64,000 nt of DNA from Chondrus crispus (lineage: Eukaryota > Rhodophyta > Florideophyceae > Gigartinales > Gigartinaceae): the NCBI RefSeq assembly GCF_000350225.1, contig NW_005178881.1:130739-194738 (forward strand), read 5' to 3'. The notes under the pieces are model-generated. The model did no database searches and was not told the DNA's origin. It saw only the letters and a list, made by a program, of their open reading frames with translations. A program made the translations under genes and the position numbers. How positions within the stretch are numbered: position 1 is the first letter of the stretch; each line of letters opens with the position of its first letter. Positions 1 to 10,007 of this stretch are shown one piece after another.

Positions 1-865
1 CCACGTCCATGCACGCAAGCGACCCCGCCTCGGCCGCGGCCAGCGTGCACGCGCAGTACGAGTCGCTGAACAAGCACTCCCCAGAGTCTGCCTGACGCAC
101 CGTTTTGCCTCGCATCGGAAATCTCGCCGTGTCGGAGCGATTGCTCCCGCGTGAAGCACGCCGTGTGAGTCGCGTCAGCTGCTCCAGTCGCTTAGTTACT
201 GGGGTTTGCTGGAGGTCGCCGCTCGGCTTGATGAAAACGGTTAGCGGCAAGCCGGATGCGGCGCCCACGACGACTTTCACAGAGCCATGTTCCTTTGGAT
301 CGTGCGAGACAGACAGCGTGGCACCTAGACGGTTTCTGGGAGCATGATCGTTGGCGGCAGATTGCAAGTTGGAAGCGGAGAGCTTGGTGGAGTGGACGAG
401 ATTTCCGGTGCGAGTGAGGGTGAGGACGTAGACGGCGCCGGTGCCGTTTGCATCGCCCGGTGCGCCGACGAGGATTCGGGACAAGGAGCGGTCCTTATTT
501 TGGGATAAGTTTGCGACGGACGCGGCGAAGTTGTCGTGCGGTTTGAGTGCGGGGGTGTCGGAATTAGGTGTGGACGGGATGATTTGGCGCGTGAAGAGGG
601 AAGTATGATTGTTTGTGATGAGGTGGAGTTGAAGCGAGCCGGTGTGATTGTTTGCGGAAGGGTTTGAGACTAGGTAGTCTGGATGGCCGTTATTATCGAT
701 GTCGCCGATGTCGGTGAGGTATTCGAAGGGGACTTTGTTGGGTGCGCCATGGAGAAATTGGGCGGTTGTTGGGGGTGCATTTGTGTGGTTTTGGGTAGGG
801 TGTGAGGCAGTAGGTCGGGCAGAAAAGAGAAGCAAAAGGACAAGGATGAGATGGTTGGGGAGCAT
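1..865 (-). CDS. Secreted FG-GAP (integrin-alpha-like) repeat protein, 3' end beyond the left edge
   Basis: An open frame of 288 codons runs without a stop from an ATG at 865 to the left edge, so the C-terminus is missing. Residues 1-20 look like a signal peptide (a Leu/Val-rich core after MLPNH, then ARPTA). FG-GAP features follow: DIGDIDNNGHPDYLVS near residues 52-67, the strong match RILVGAPGDANGTGAVYVLT near 130-149, and a weaker unit near 180-203. Asp/Asn-rich loops of this kind bind calcium in integrin alpha chains and related beta-propellers. Several N-glycosylation sequons (NHT, NLS, NGT) fit an extracellular protein. A cysteine cluster (ECLF...CAC) lies near the left edge. The substrate or partner is unknown. 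No intron is needed. The fold call rests on motif recognition. Confidence 0.82.
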   Translation of the reverse strand, partial: MLPNHLILVLLLLFSARPTASHPTQNHTNAPPTTAQFLHGAPNKVPFEYLTDIGDIDNNGHPDYLVSNPSANNHTGSLQLHLITNNHTSLFTRQIIPSTPNSDTPALKPHDNFAASVANLSQNKDRSLSRILVGAPGDANGTGAVYVLTLTRTGNLVHSTKLSASNLQSAANDHAPRNRLGATLSVSHDPKEHGSVKVVVGAASGLPLTVFIKPSGDLQQTPVTKRLEQLTRLTRRASRGSNRSDTARFPMRGKTVRQADSGECLFSDSYCACTLAAAEAGSLACMDV

Positions 866-1281
866 TACGTGGGGTATGGTTCTTCTCAAGGCATAGCTAC
901 GTTGTGAGGTGAATGGAGACGGAGTGTATGTTGGGAAAGGGATACAAGAGTGTGAGGAATAGAAGGGGAAATTTAGAAAAGAAGGGAATAGGTGGTTGAC
1001 AAAGTCGCAATTTTAAGATGAGGTCGGAACTGCTTGGTTGAATTGAAAAGGGGGCAATACGTCGGCAAAGAGAAGGGAAGATGACCAATTCAAGAGTCGC
1101 AAAAGATTAGAAACTAGAAACATGGTCGACGTGGCAACACGTGGTGGTGCAAAACAAAGTTTTAATGAGTAGAGTCTCCAAACTCGACGACTTGCGCTAG
1201 ACGCGCGGCACGAAGCATGGCAATGGGGTACATCTCAACATCAGGTAAGAAGGGCGGTCGGTGCGGTCGTGTGTACGCCGA
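866..1281. other. Upstream region of the FG-GAP gene
   Basis: AT-richer leader DNA on the 5' side of the minus-strand FG-GAP gene. A short open frame (897-1088, minus) has no recognisable content. No clear TATA box is seen. The stretch probably holds the promoter and 5' leader by position only. Confidence 0.35.
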
Positions 1282-1335
1282 CTGGAATGAGTTTCAGACA
1301 GTGCACCGTTGTGCACAGTCTGAAACTCGTTCCAG
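1282..1335. repeat. Tight hairpin with 25-bp arms
   Basis: Arms at 1282-1306 and 1311-1335 are inverted copies with two mismatches (one is a G-T pair) around the 4-nt loop CGTT. The right arm runs into a short tandem of CCTTCCAGG units (about 1332-1360). It could be a local inverted duplication, a small-RNA precursor, or the remnant of a foldback element. Confidence 0.8.
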
Positions 1336-1494
1336 GCCTTCCAGGCCTTCCAGGCCTTCAGCCTGATGTTCCGAGGCACCCCGTCACCATGTTTCGTACG
1401 TCCAGGTTTCGGTTTGCGCCATGATCTGCTCACAATGCGGGTAGTAGTCACGGAAGCATAACGGCAGCGGGGGAAGTGTTGGCCCCCCGAGCGA

Positions 1495-1665
1495 CGTTGG
1501 TGGTGGTGATGTTGGTGGTGGTGATGTTGGTGGTGGTGATGTTGGTGGTGGTGATGTTGGTGGTGGTGATGTTGGTGGTGGTGATGTTGGTGGTGATGTT
1601 GGTGGTGGTGGTGATGTTGGTGGTGATGTTGGTGGTGTTGGTGGTGTTGGTGGTGTGGTGTGGTG
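1495..1665. repeat. Minisatellite, 15-bp GGTGGTGGTGATGTT unit
   Basis: About ten near-perfect copies of a 15-bp unit, with a few 12-bp variants toward the right end. The open frames that cross it (Val/Met-rich on plus, His/Gln- or Asn/Thr-rich on minus) are by-products of the repeat. The G-rich strand has many GG-T-GG steps, which could form weak two-layer quadruplexes. Confidence 0.9.
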
Positions 1666-2561
1666 GAGGGCCGGTGGGTAGTGAGGGCGGGGCGGGCGCG
1701 GCTCTTATATACAGAAGGTCGTGTGCGGCAGGGCGTGCGCGGGCGGGGGGTAGGGCGGCAGTGTGGCGGGTGTCCCGCGGTGTCGGGCGCGCGGTGTCGG
1801 GCGCGGGGCGTTGTGCGGCTTGCGCGGAGTGGAGCACAGCGGAGCGCGACACGCCACCGGAGATGGTGTGTCGCAGATTGTGCGAACAAGCCCACTGTAA
1901 ATTCTGCTCGGTGCTGTACAGCTGTTCAGTGCCAATGCTACCTTTTTATATCATCTTTATCACAGGGTATCATAGGGGCATATCCTACTGTAGCCCGTCT
2001 TCTGATACACGTGGCGGCGGAGGAGCGCTCCTCCTTCTCTGTTCCCGCTCGCTCCTCCAACCGGTACCGTGCCACATTTACCTCCAAGAGACACGCGAAA
2101 GCAATTATTTGGGGCACAACTCGACTTCACACTCACCTTCCGAGCTGTATACCGCAGTCTCACGCAGTCTCCCGCAGTCCACCAGAGTCATCGCCCCGCT
2201 CTGCCCACGCCCCGCATGTAAAAAAAGCGAGTAAACTTTACACAAGTCGGTCAACGTCGAAAAACATCATTTCCGCAACTTAAAAAACCACATGCATTCC
2301 ACCGGGGGGAGGGGCCCTTTTCGCCCTAGCCCCCCTTCCATACGCGCGCGCCAGCCACGCAAAGGCCAAGCCGGTCGACAGTCCCCGCCCCCGCCGAGCG
2401 TCCGCGCTCGCCTGCTGTGCGCGCGCGTGCGCGCAAGCGAGGCGGCGAGATGGACGCGGCGGGGTGCCGAAAAAGGAGGAAAAAAACAAAAAACAAAAAC
2501 AAACCCACCCGCCCCGCCCCGTTGCCACTGTCTCTCATCTCGCGCCCGCTGCGGGGCGCCA
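1666..2561. other. Intergenic region, GC-rich then mixed
   Basis: The left part is very GC-rich (to about 1860) and contains a lone TATA-like TTATATACAG at about 1705 on plus. The right part is mixed. Long overlapping frames in several phases have Arg/Pro/Ala-rich content typical of GC-rich non-coding DNA. The 3' flank of the UBTD-like gene lies at the right end. I see no supportable gene. Confidence 0.4.
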
Positions 2562-3298
2562 TCATGTCGTGCGCGTGATGCGGTGGCGCCGCTCGTGCGC
2601 CTCCACGTACTCGGACACCGCGCGCGCGGCGTCCTTGAACTCCGGCTGCGTCGGCTCCACGTCCAGGTTGGTCGGGCTGCGCAGCGCGTACATCGGGATC
2701 TCGTACAGCGCCCCGCGCTCGTCGAACATCGCCTCCAGCGTGTTGCGCCGGTTCGCGGGCCGCAGGCACGCCGCCTTCACCGTCTCGTTGCAGAGCTCCT
2801 CCTGCGATTTGGGGGAAAGAGAGAGAAAGAGAGAGAGAGAGCGAAAGCGCGAGAGAGAGAGCGAAAGCGCGAGAGAGAGAGCGAAAGCGCGAGAAAGCGC
2901 GAGAGAGAGAGAGAGAAAGAAAGAGATAGTGAGAGAGTGAGAGAGCGCGCGCAAGAGAGAGAGAAAGAGAAAGAGAGAAAGAGAGAGGGTGGGGGGGGTC
3001 AGACGGGAATGAGCGGGCGAGCGAGCGAGCGAGCGAGCGAGCGCGGATGAAACGAAAACGAGAGAAAGGAGCGAGGGAAACGAACCGAATCCGCCTCGGC
3101 CGCGAAGCGCAAGGCCTGCCACATTTCCTGCTGCCCCTCGACCCTAGTTTCCCAAAACTCAGTGCGGAGGCGTTCGAGCTGGTTGGAAGTGAGCGCGGGG
3201 TCGACCCTCCAGGGCTTGATGGCGCGGATGGAGCCGTCCCACGAGCGCTCCTCCGGGAGCGGCTCGGGCGCGGCGGGCTTGGAGCTGAAGCACCCCAT
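2562..3298 (-). CDS. UBTD1/2 (DC-UbP)-type ubiquitin-domain-containing protein, two exons
   Basis: The coding parts are 3086-3298 (71 codons, ATG at 3298) and 2562-2801 (79 codons plus TGA), giving a 150-residue protein. Exon 1 starts MGCFSSKP, a consensus N-myristoylation site with an acylatable Cys3; animal UBTD proteins also begin Met-Gly. The conserved core follows: W-x-V-D-P-A-L-T near 30-37, EFWETRVEGQQEMWQAL near 47-63, then in exon 2 MFDERGALYEIPMYALRSP near 96-114, which matches the family's YDE-G-x-Y-x-(I/L)P-x-Y block. The N-terminal UBTD domain is present. The C-terminal ubiquitin-like domain of animal proteins is absent, as in many short protist and fungal forms. Known animal members bind ubiquitin-system enzymes; the role here is inferred. 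Joining the exons restores the family alignment exactly (EADS|EELC). Confidence 0.85.
2802..3085 (-). other. Intron of the UBTD-type gene with a long pyrimidine tract
   Basis: On the minus strand the intron begins GTTCGT and ends TCGCAG, phase 0, 284 nt. Most of it is a (CT)n/(CTTT)n-like tract: plus-strand GA-rich repeat at about 2812-2990, followed by a GAGC repeat at about 3013-3042. The expanded tract lies directly upstream of the 3' splice site, where a polypyrimidine tract is expected. Confidence 0.8.
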
Positions 3299-3871
3299 GA
3301 TGCGCTCTGGGCAGATGGAGGGGGCGGGCGAGGATGATGCGAGGGCGCGCTCGTGAGTCTGTTTTTTATCGGGGCTCTTGGCACGCCGCTACGACCCGCC
3401 AGCAGCCCGTTTTTTATTGGTTGCGAGATCCATTCTTGCTGCCCCACAGTATCCAAGAAAGGTGGACGTATTGGAATAAGTGAGATGGCGGCCCGGTCAA
3501 CGGATGCCATTCAGGTTTTCCTTATTAAATTTGATTGAAAAAAAATTGCACCCCGCCCTCTCATTCCCATGCATGGTTTCACCGACACGTGTGTATCTTT
3601 CATGTCGCCTGAAATGTCGCCTTCCTTCCACCGGTCCGTCGCGGTGGGAACAACAGCCGTTGGTGGGCAAGCGCATATCCCTTCGGCCGAACTCCCGCCG
3701 ACACGCCTGGGGAAACCAATGGGGTCGGAGAGCCCAGCAAAGATTCAACCACTCCCCGTCGGCGCTCATCTGGCGCTTCCGTAAGCCCATGCCCAGAGTG
3801 ATCGCGAGACAGAGACCGGGAGCTACCAACTGCGATATCGCAAGCTATTGCCTCCCATATTAATGTTATTT
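3299..3871. other. 5' flank of the UBTD-type gene and intergenic DNA
   Basis: The promoter of the minus-strand UBTD-type gene should lie in the first few hundred bases (inference by position). Small frames here have no recognisable domain. No repeat or RNA gene is seen. Confidence 0.35.
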
Positions 3872-3979
3872 GCAGTGCGGCATACCTACAACTTCCTCAT
3901 CGCTTCATGCAGACGGCTTGTCAGTGCAGTGCGGCATAACTACAACTTCCTCATCGCTTCATGCAGACGGCTTGTGAGT
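3872..3979. repeat. 54-bp tandem duplication
   Basis: Copy 1 (3872-3925) and copy 2 (3926-3979) differ at two positions. A third copy begins (GCAGTGCAT) and stops. The duplication is recent and has no coding sense. Confidence 0.9.
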
Positions 3980-4908
3980 GCAGTGCATTCGATGAGCCTA
4001 ACCCACCGCCTTTGCTTCAATCCTGTCGTTTGTAACTCACAACCGCTTTCGAACGCCTTACAGTAGTCCAACATCCTCCCAGAGTCGGGAGCAGGAGAAT
4101 AAATTTAGGTCAGGTCCTGAGCGGCCATCTCCTCCGAGACGCTTTGGCCCTGGCCCCGTCTCATTTTTGCCCCTGTTGTTGTGGTAAAAGGGAGTGCCCC
4201 CTGGCCAGGAGACCGGTGGTGAGGGATGTGCACAGTAACCATGGTATACATAAACCGGTTTCTGAAGTTAATTCGGTTTCTTAAATTTTACCAACTTTCA
4301 GACTGGTTAGTACCTCCTCTCACTAGCTTCGCGGGAACAGACGTAACAAAACGATCCCGCCATCGAAACCAAAACGCTCTTATCGCAATACAAGCCCGCC
4401 TTTTTCAGCGCAGGTTGTGCACCGACCAACTCTTATGACAAGTAGACGTCAAATTAGTCTCAAAAGTAAAAGAGTTCCCTGATAAATCCATCCAACAGCT
4501 ACCATTCCCCTCTTGTCGTTTCTCGATATGCAATGAGGGACCTTTCCACCTTTCAGAGGGCCCTCTTTGCTCACCTTAATGACTCTGTGCTGGGCCACGG
4601 TGCCCAAGATATGATAGATTAAATGACAAATTTTTGTAATGATCGGTAAATGGACTTGTTTTCGCGTTTGTGTACACGGAGTGTATGCTGGTGAAGAATT
4701 ATCAAAGGATAGCGAGCTGGTGTAATTACTGTCAGCATGCCGAGCGTCGCCGTTGCGAATCTCCGCGTTGCACTTAAGAGAGCTCCCGCGGTATCCTTCG
4801 CAACCCCCGCCGTCCCCGGCATGTCTATTTCTCTTTGACAGAGAAATTCCCCCTTTCGACTGGGCGGTGACACATTCTGTAGGACACACACAGCGTATCT
4901 AGACGAAG
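3980..4908. other. Intergenic region left of the DIRS-like element
   Basis: No gene recognised. The 5' terminal repeat of the DIRS-like element, if preserved, should lie here, but I could not see a matching inverted copy elsewhere in the window. Confidence 0.3.
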
Positions 4909-5328
4909 ATGCCGGACAACAACGACGCCATCTCCCCAGCTGCGCCGGGAGCGGCTGTGCGGGCAGCCTGGGCTACCGCTAAGCCGAACCGCCGAGATTA
5001 CGGCATGGTCGTCACCGAGCTGAATTCGTCGAAGTTAGTGGGCGAGGGAAGCATTTTCGAGCGGGGGCCTCATGTACCGGTTACACACATGAAGTACTTT
5101 AAGCCCCCTGCGGATGCTTTCCTCGCTGATCTGAGGTCTAAGGATCGTCGATCCGCTCAGGAATGGGAATATGTAAACGCTGCTGGAGTCTGGGCTGAGC
5201 TCAGACTCGCGGCACTGGAACTTGCGAAGACCCAAGACGGAGATACCGAGGACTTGGGACGCAGGCCCAAACTTGCTCAGCAATCCTTTGCTGCAGCCCT
5301 CGAAGTTCTGTCCATGAGGGCACAGTAA
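4909..5328 (+). pseudogene. Gag-like part of the DIRS-like element
   Basis: A frame of 139 codons beginning MPDNNDAISP, charged and helical, with no zinc knuckle, immediately upstream of the RT region. It is assigned to gag by position only. I recognise no domain. Confidence 0.45.
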
Positions 5329-5976
5329 TTTCGAGACATCACTGAGCAAGGTGTTGAAGCCGCGCGCCAGATGTCCTTTCTTGTTGAACAAGGACACGAT
5401 GCTGTCTTCTCCGAGTCATACAGGACTGCTAGGGAGGCTCTTACCACTCATCTGGAGACCGAGACTGCTAAACAGCTCGCTAAGACTCGTATGGAGAAGG
5501 TGGCGGGAAATAAGGGAACGGGTGGCTCCTCTGGGGCTGCCTCGTCAGAGTGACGGGCCCCCTACAGGGGACGTTGCCCACAAAGGTAGTCGGGGGACAA
5601 CCTTTGTGGAGAGGTACGTCGCTGAGGGCGGACGCGTGGCGTTCGGAACTCAAAGCGTCAGAGTACCTCGTACGAGCAGTCTGTTACGGAATCCGGGACA
5701 TGCCCTCGGTACCGTTCACGGACGGACTCGTGCTCGGAGAAATCCCCCAATCAGAGGAGGACAAAGAGTTCGCCGAAGGAGATTTAGAGAAGGGATGCAG
5801 AGAGGGGGTGTACGAGGAGATTGGGCCGGAGGAGGTACGCAGGGCCGTGACAGGAGGCAATATGGTGTCGTCTGCGTTTGTTGTTTGGCAAGGGGAGAAG
5901 GAAGAGAGACACAGACGGTTTGTCGTCAACTTCTATCGGCAGATAGAGCAAGAGCAAGCACTGGCCGAAAGGAAGT

Positions 5977-7524
5977 GTGAAGATGGAGACCCTGCCGTCC
6001 TTTGCCGTCGAGCTACAGAAGGGAGATACACTGATGTCGTGGGATATCAAGAGCGGCTACCGTCACTTCTACTTGCACCCCGATGTGCGAGACTTCTTCG
6101 TGTTCCGGTACGGTGGCCGCTACTTTCGGTGTATCGCCCTACCCTTCGGCTGGGGGCGGTCTGTACTGTGGTTCACCAAGCTACTGCGTCCGCTCGTACA
6201 GTACCTCAGGGAGAAGCTCGGCTACCGCATTTTGCCTTACATCGACGACTTTGTCGCCGCGCCGTGCCCGTACGGAAGACCATCCAGCCCTGCGGACTGC
6301 AGGAGGGCCCGAAGGAGGCTGACGGGGTTGTTTGGGAGATTGGGCATCGTACGCCATCTGGAGAAGGGGTGTTGGGAAGGGAGTCAGAAGCCGGACCACT
6401 TGGGGGTACACATCGACACCGTGAAGATGAAGATTTTCGTTTCGGAGAAGAAGGTGGAGAAGGTGCGCTCGCTCGCGCAGAAGATCATGCTACTGGCTCA
6501 GAAGAACCGCCGTCTGGTTTCACTAGAGCTGCTCCGTCACTTTTGCGGTGTCTGCGTCTCGCTCACTCTTGCCCTTCCGCTCGCCAGGTTCCACACTCGC
6601 TCCATCTACTTCGATATGAGCCTGGCCGAGAGGAAGGCGGCGCGAGAGGAGCGAGGGCCAAGTACGCAGCAAGGTCCCACCCCGGTCTCAGCCGGGGTGG
6701 GCCGCAGCGTAGTACTTCGCCCGGAGCGACGAAGGCGCCGACTTCCTCTCGTGGATGCGATGAAGGCCCCGCAGGGAAAAAATTGGGCTTTCGTTTCGCG
6801 AAACGAAACTTTCGCTTCGCGAAACGAAACGCTTTCGCTTCGTCGAACCGAAAACACCCGAACCGCAAACACCCGGAGCCCCAAAGTCCGACTTTGCCGA
6901 CAATCTTTGAGAGACCTCAAGTATTGGCGTTCGCTTTCGCGGGGAGAAGGCCGAGACCTCATCCGAATCGACCCGCATCTGACGATGCACAGCGATGCTG
7001 CCGACGTCGGATACGGCGGAACGTTGGGGTTGGACGAAGGAGCTGGATTACCGGGTTTGTGGGAGGGTCGCGGTTTCTGGAACGCCGAGGACAGAGCGCA
7101 CTCAATTACTTTGAGGGAACTTCGGGCAGTTCGATTGCTTCTACATCGACACTTTGCCGGGTACGTATCCGACCCCCGAGTCAGGCGCATGCTACTGCAC
7201 GAGGACAACCAGGGAGTAGTCTACATATTGAACTCCATGGTGTCGGCCTCGAAAGTAATGATGGCGGAACTGCGTCGACTGGAAGTGCTGATGAGGGTGC
7301 TCGGCGTCAAGATAGAGGCGCGATGGATCCCGTCGGCGGTGAACAAGTTCGCGGACGCGTTGTCGAGAACTTGGGATCCGGGCGACGCGAGAGCTACGGA
7401 CGCGTTGGTGAACTCAATCCAGAAAGAATTCGGCTTGAGCCACGTGGCCTTCCGCACTCGCCCGTTAGGGGATACTTTGATCGCGCGCAAGAAGTACCTC
7501 GCGACTCAGATGGGAGAAAACTGA
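5977..7524 (+). pseudogene. DIRS-type reverse transcriptase and RNase H
   Basis: The RT has motif A DIKSGYRHF, the block CIALPFGWGRSVLWFTKLLRP and the catalytic YIDDF. The RNase H domain follows (MHSDAADVGYGG, then LHEDNQGVVYILN and a terminal ADALSR). The linker between RT and RNase H contains an unusual palindromic repeat, listed separately. Some RT sequence lies upstream of the given start. Part of a broken fossil element. Confidence 0.75.
6789..6829. repeat. Paired palindrome inside the DIRS-like RT-RNase H linker
   Basis: The perfect 20-bp palindrome TTTCGTTTCGCGAAACGAAA (6789-6808) is followed at once by a near-copy (6810-6829, one mismatch in the palindrome) and then by a third, decayed unit (CTTTCGCTTCG). 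In the coding frame it reads as repeats of SRNETF. Small palindromic units inserted into coding linkers resemble selfish palindromic elements known from bacteria; here the origin is unknown. Confidence 0.85.
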
Positions 7525-7854
7525 GGCGATGGGAAAGCACGGCTCTGGAATCCACCTTTCGACCTGCTTCCGCTCGTGGTCAGCAAGATCGAGGTGCAGG
7601 GGGGACGTGGGGTATTGATAGCTCCGAAGTGGCCGGCACAAGCCTGGTTCGCGCGCTTGCTCGCATTGAGTTGTCGCATGACGAGTCTCGACCCCGGAGT
7701 TCACGACGTCCCCCTGTTCGAAGGAGAGCGGAGCATCAACGCGGGGTGGGGAATGGTGATCGCCGAGGTCAATTAAGAGTGGGGTGGACGGATGGCATTC
7801 GACCAGCAGTGCTGGCGCGTACAGGCTTTGAGACGGCGACCGGCGGAGCTGAAG

Positions 7855-8036
7855 AGGCAGCGGATATGCTGGCGGAGTATGGTTGGGCCGAAAGCACGTG
7901 GGCAACCCGGTTGGGCCAAGTGCGGAAGTGGTTGACGTTCTGTGACGAAGATGGCCGGGAACCGTTGCCGGCCGAAGAAGGAGATGTACTAGCGTTCATT
8001 GGATATTTGGCTTTGGAGGGAAGAGTGGCACACTAA
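7855..8036 (+). pseudogene. Tyrosine-recombinase N-terminal (SAM-like) part of the DIRS-like element
   Basis: The stretch resembles the core-binding (SAM-like) domain of tyrosine recombinases: AEYGWAESTWATRLGQVRKW, then EGDVLAFIGYLALEG. Its place after RNase H is that expected for DIRS elements. The catalytic R-H-R-Y domain was not recognised. Confidence 0.55.
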
Positions 8037-8689
8037 ACCAGAACTCTTCATGGGTTTATTGCTGGTTCGAAGCGGCTATGCATGTCCCTAATGTGCTTTT
8101 TGTTGCCCGTAAACAAGCAATGTGAAGAGCGCAGAACCGGAATGGCTTTTTATTCGGAGAAGAATGGAGTTGTTGATCTTATTTTGTGGATAATTTTGTG
8201 AAGTGAGGGCAAGTGTAACGGAAAAACCGATTTATGTTCACAATGGTTATACAGTACTACAGCGCTTATGCAAACGAGAATTTCAGAAATACAAATGAAA
8301 TTCTGAAACCTCAATTGCTGAAATCCATTTCTGAAAAATTCGAAAACACTTTTCTAAAACGTTTACGCAATACGTAGACTTTCGTAGGCGGTAGTATGAG
8401 AAGGAAAGGACATGCAGTATTACTAAACACTGTACAGTGCGATCATCGTCGCAACGACGGCGACCGAAGTAACCTCCAATTGCACGATAGGTCGGGGGAG
8501 GCAAAAGGTCTATCGCACGTCTTTGTTAAGACATCAAAAAGTCCTTTCGCAAATAGCGTTCTGCCAATCTGTTCGCAGACGATCCACATTTGCTGACTCC
8601 GCATTCTGTCACACCAAAACAACCGTCACCTTGGCGATGAAATTCTCACATGCTCTAAATGACTATCACTACAGTATGATGCGAAAACC
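8037..8689. other. AT-rich flank between the DIRS-like element and the PIF/Harbinger gene
   Basis: AT-richer DNA with short imperfect inverted repeats around TTTCAGAA/TTCTGAAA (8283-8340). Possibly the terminal region of the DNA transposon that follows. No gene is recognised. Confidence 0.3.
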
Positions 8690-9668
8690 CCGCATTTCAG
8701 ACTATATTTCTCTTTTAACTTCAACATCTTCACTATCCTGGACTGCCTACATCACTTCCGGTTTGAAAAGGCCCACATTGCTTATTTAGTTTCGGTCATG
8801 GGCTGGCCACCAACGAAACTCAGAACTACTAGAAACCGTTACCGCCTCACTCCTATTTTAGCAACGTGTGTAGTTCTACGCCGTCTAGCGACGCTAGCCA
8901 GGTGGAAAGATCTCGAAGAACTATTCGGGAAGCATGGCCCGCAGCTATCAGAAATATTTTGAGAGGCTATAGAGCACTTTTTGAATGCTCTGAAGCACCT
9001 TGTCACGGAAGACATCAGTCAACAGTTTATTGCTGAAAGGGCAGAACTTTACGCACGTTGCATTCACCAAAAGGGGAAGGCTCTTTCTAACTGTGTTGGG
9101 TTTATAGATGGGACCGTGTTAGGCATTGCACGACCAACCGGAAGCCTTGCCCAGCGTGTTGCTTACAACGGGCATAAGCGAAAGCATGCGATCAAGTACC
9201 AAGCTGTGACCACTCCAGATGGTCTGATTCAGCACTTCCATGGACCACTCGAAGGTCGCCGTCACGATTGGACGTTATATGTGCGCAGCAGGATGGACGA
9301 AATTCTACCGCGGGTTCTTTCTGTGGAAGGAAAGAGGTACTGTATTTATGGCGACTCGGGCTACAATCAACGATGGTTCATTGATGTGCCATTTCAGGCT
9401 CGAATGTATCTCCTGCTCAGATTGCGTTTAATAGAGCAATGTCTTCTGTACGAATTATGTGGAGTGGGTTTTCAAAGAGGTGAAGATGCAGTTCCCCACC
9501 ATCGATTTTAAACGGAAGATAAAGGTTTGCGAATCACTTGTAGGTATGAAGTACCTCGCGACAATCTTACTTTCGAACATTCGCAACTGTCTATACCCGA
9601 ACCAAATTTCTACCTATTTTGACTGCCCGCCTCCCGATCTCAAGACGTACGTGACTCACAAAAACTAG
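8690..9668 (+). pseudogene. PIF/Harbinger-type DDE transposase, broken
   Basis: A DDE_Tnp_4-type transposase. The N-terminal region reads through RFEKAHIAYL (8759-8788), then an ATG-starting stretch at 8798 with DLEELFGKHGPQLSEIF, and an in-frame TGA at 8960-8962. The catalytic region follows from 8981: first Asp in CVGFIDGTVLG, second Asp in YGDSGYNQRW, and the Glu in MEWVFKEVK (9459 onward). The frame changes between about 9400 and 9460, because the typical FNRAMSSVR block lies in another phase. At least one stop and two frame changes make it non-functional. In this family a second Myb/SANT-like protein is usual; a split gene of that type lies at 14776-27525, but it may belong to another element. 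Confidence 0.8.
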
Positions 9669-10007
9669 TGGGTGTCACATTCCATCAGAGTGGAGCGAGG
9701 TCAGGTATGGAACAAGCAGAGGGTTGGAGCAATTGGGGGCTGGCAGTGAGAGAAAACGGGCAGCGAGCGGAGGTTGGCAGCGAGTGGAGGTTGACAGCCA
9801 GCGGAGTTGATATCTTCAACAGAGAAAGCCTATCACTGCGCCCTCGTAGTGACCCGACATGAGTTGGGCCTGGTCACGGGAGTAGGCTTGGCCTAAGTGC
9901 GTGGGAGGCAGGGGGTTTGACGGTTAGTGGCGCGATTCGGATGGACGGACGGGGGGAGCGGGGTGGGTCAGGACAGGCCCCAGTCGGTTTACGTTTGGCC
10001 TCATACT
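9669..10007. other. Intergenic DNA with a short 17-bp tandem
   Basis: Three imperfect GCAGCGAGCGGAGGTTG-like units lie at about 9745-9805. Nothing else was recognised. Confidence 0.5.

Larger units (their letters stand above)
4909..8036 (+). mobile_element. DIRS-like (tyrosine-recombinase) retroelement, broken
   Basis: Parts in order on plus: a gag-like frame, a reverse transcriptase with RNase H of DIRS type, and the beginning of a tyrosine-recombinase-like region. The RT core shows YIDDF, and the RNase H ends in the DIRS-type block LHEDNQGVVYILN followed by NKFADALSR. No integrase of DDE type is present, which separates it from the Ty3 elements further right. Terminal repeats were not identified, so the ends given are those of the coding part. 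It is broken, with several breaks, and is clearly not active. Confidence 0.75.

Noticed and set aside
1476-2234. Long plus frame rich in Met-Val-Leu, and minus frames rich in His/Gln or Asn/Thr over the same place
   Set aside because: All come from the 15-bp minisatellite and GC-rich flank; every phase is open and none has a domain.
2326-3510. 394-codon minus frame with Ser/Leu/Arg repeats
   Set aside because: It reads the (CT)n intron and exons of the UBTD-type gene in the wrong phase.
5550-8036. Single 828-codon frame as one protein
   Set aside because: Only its ends match RT and recombinase sequence; the middle is a shadow of the RT/RNase H coding phase.
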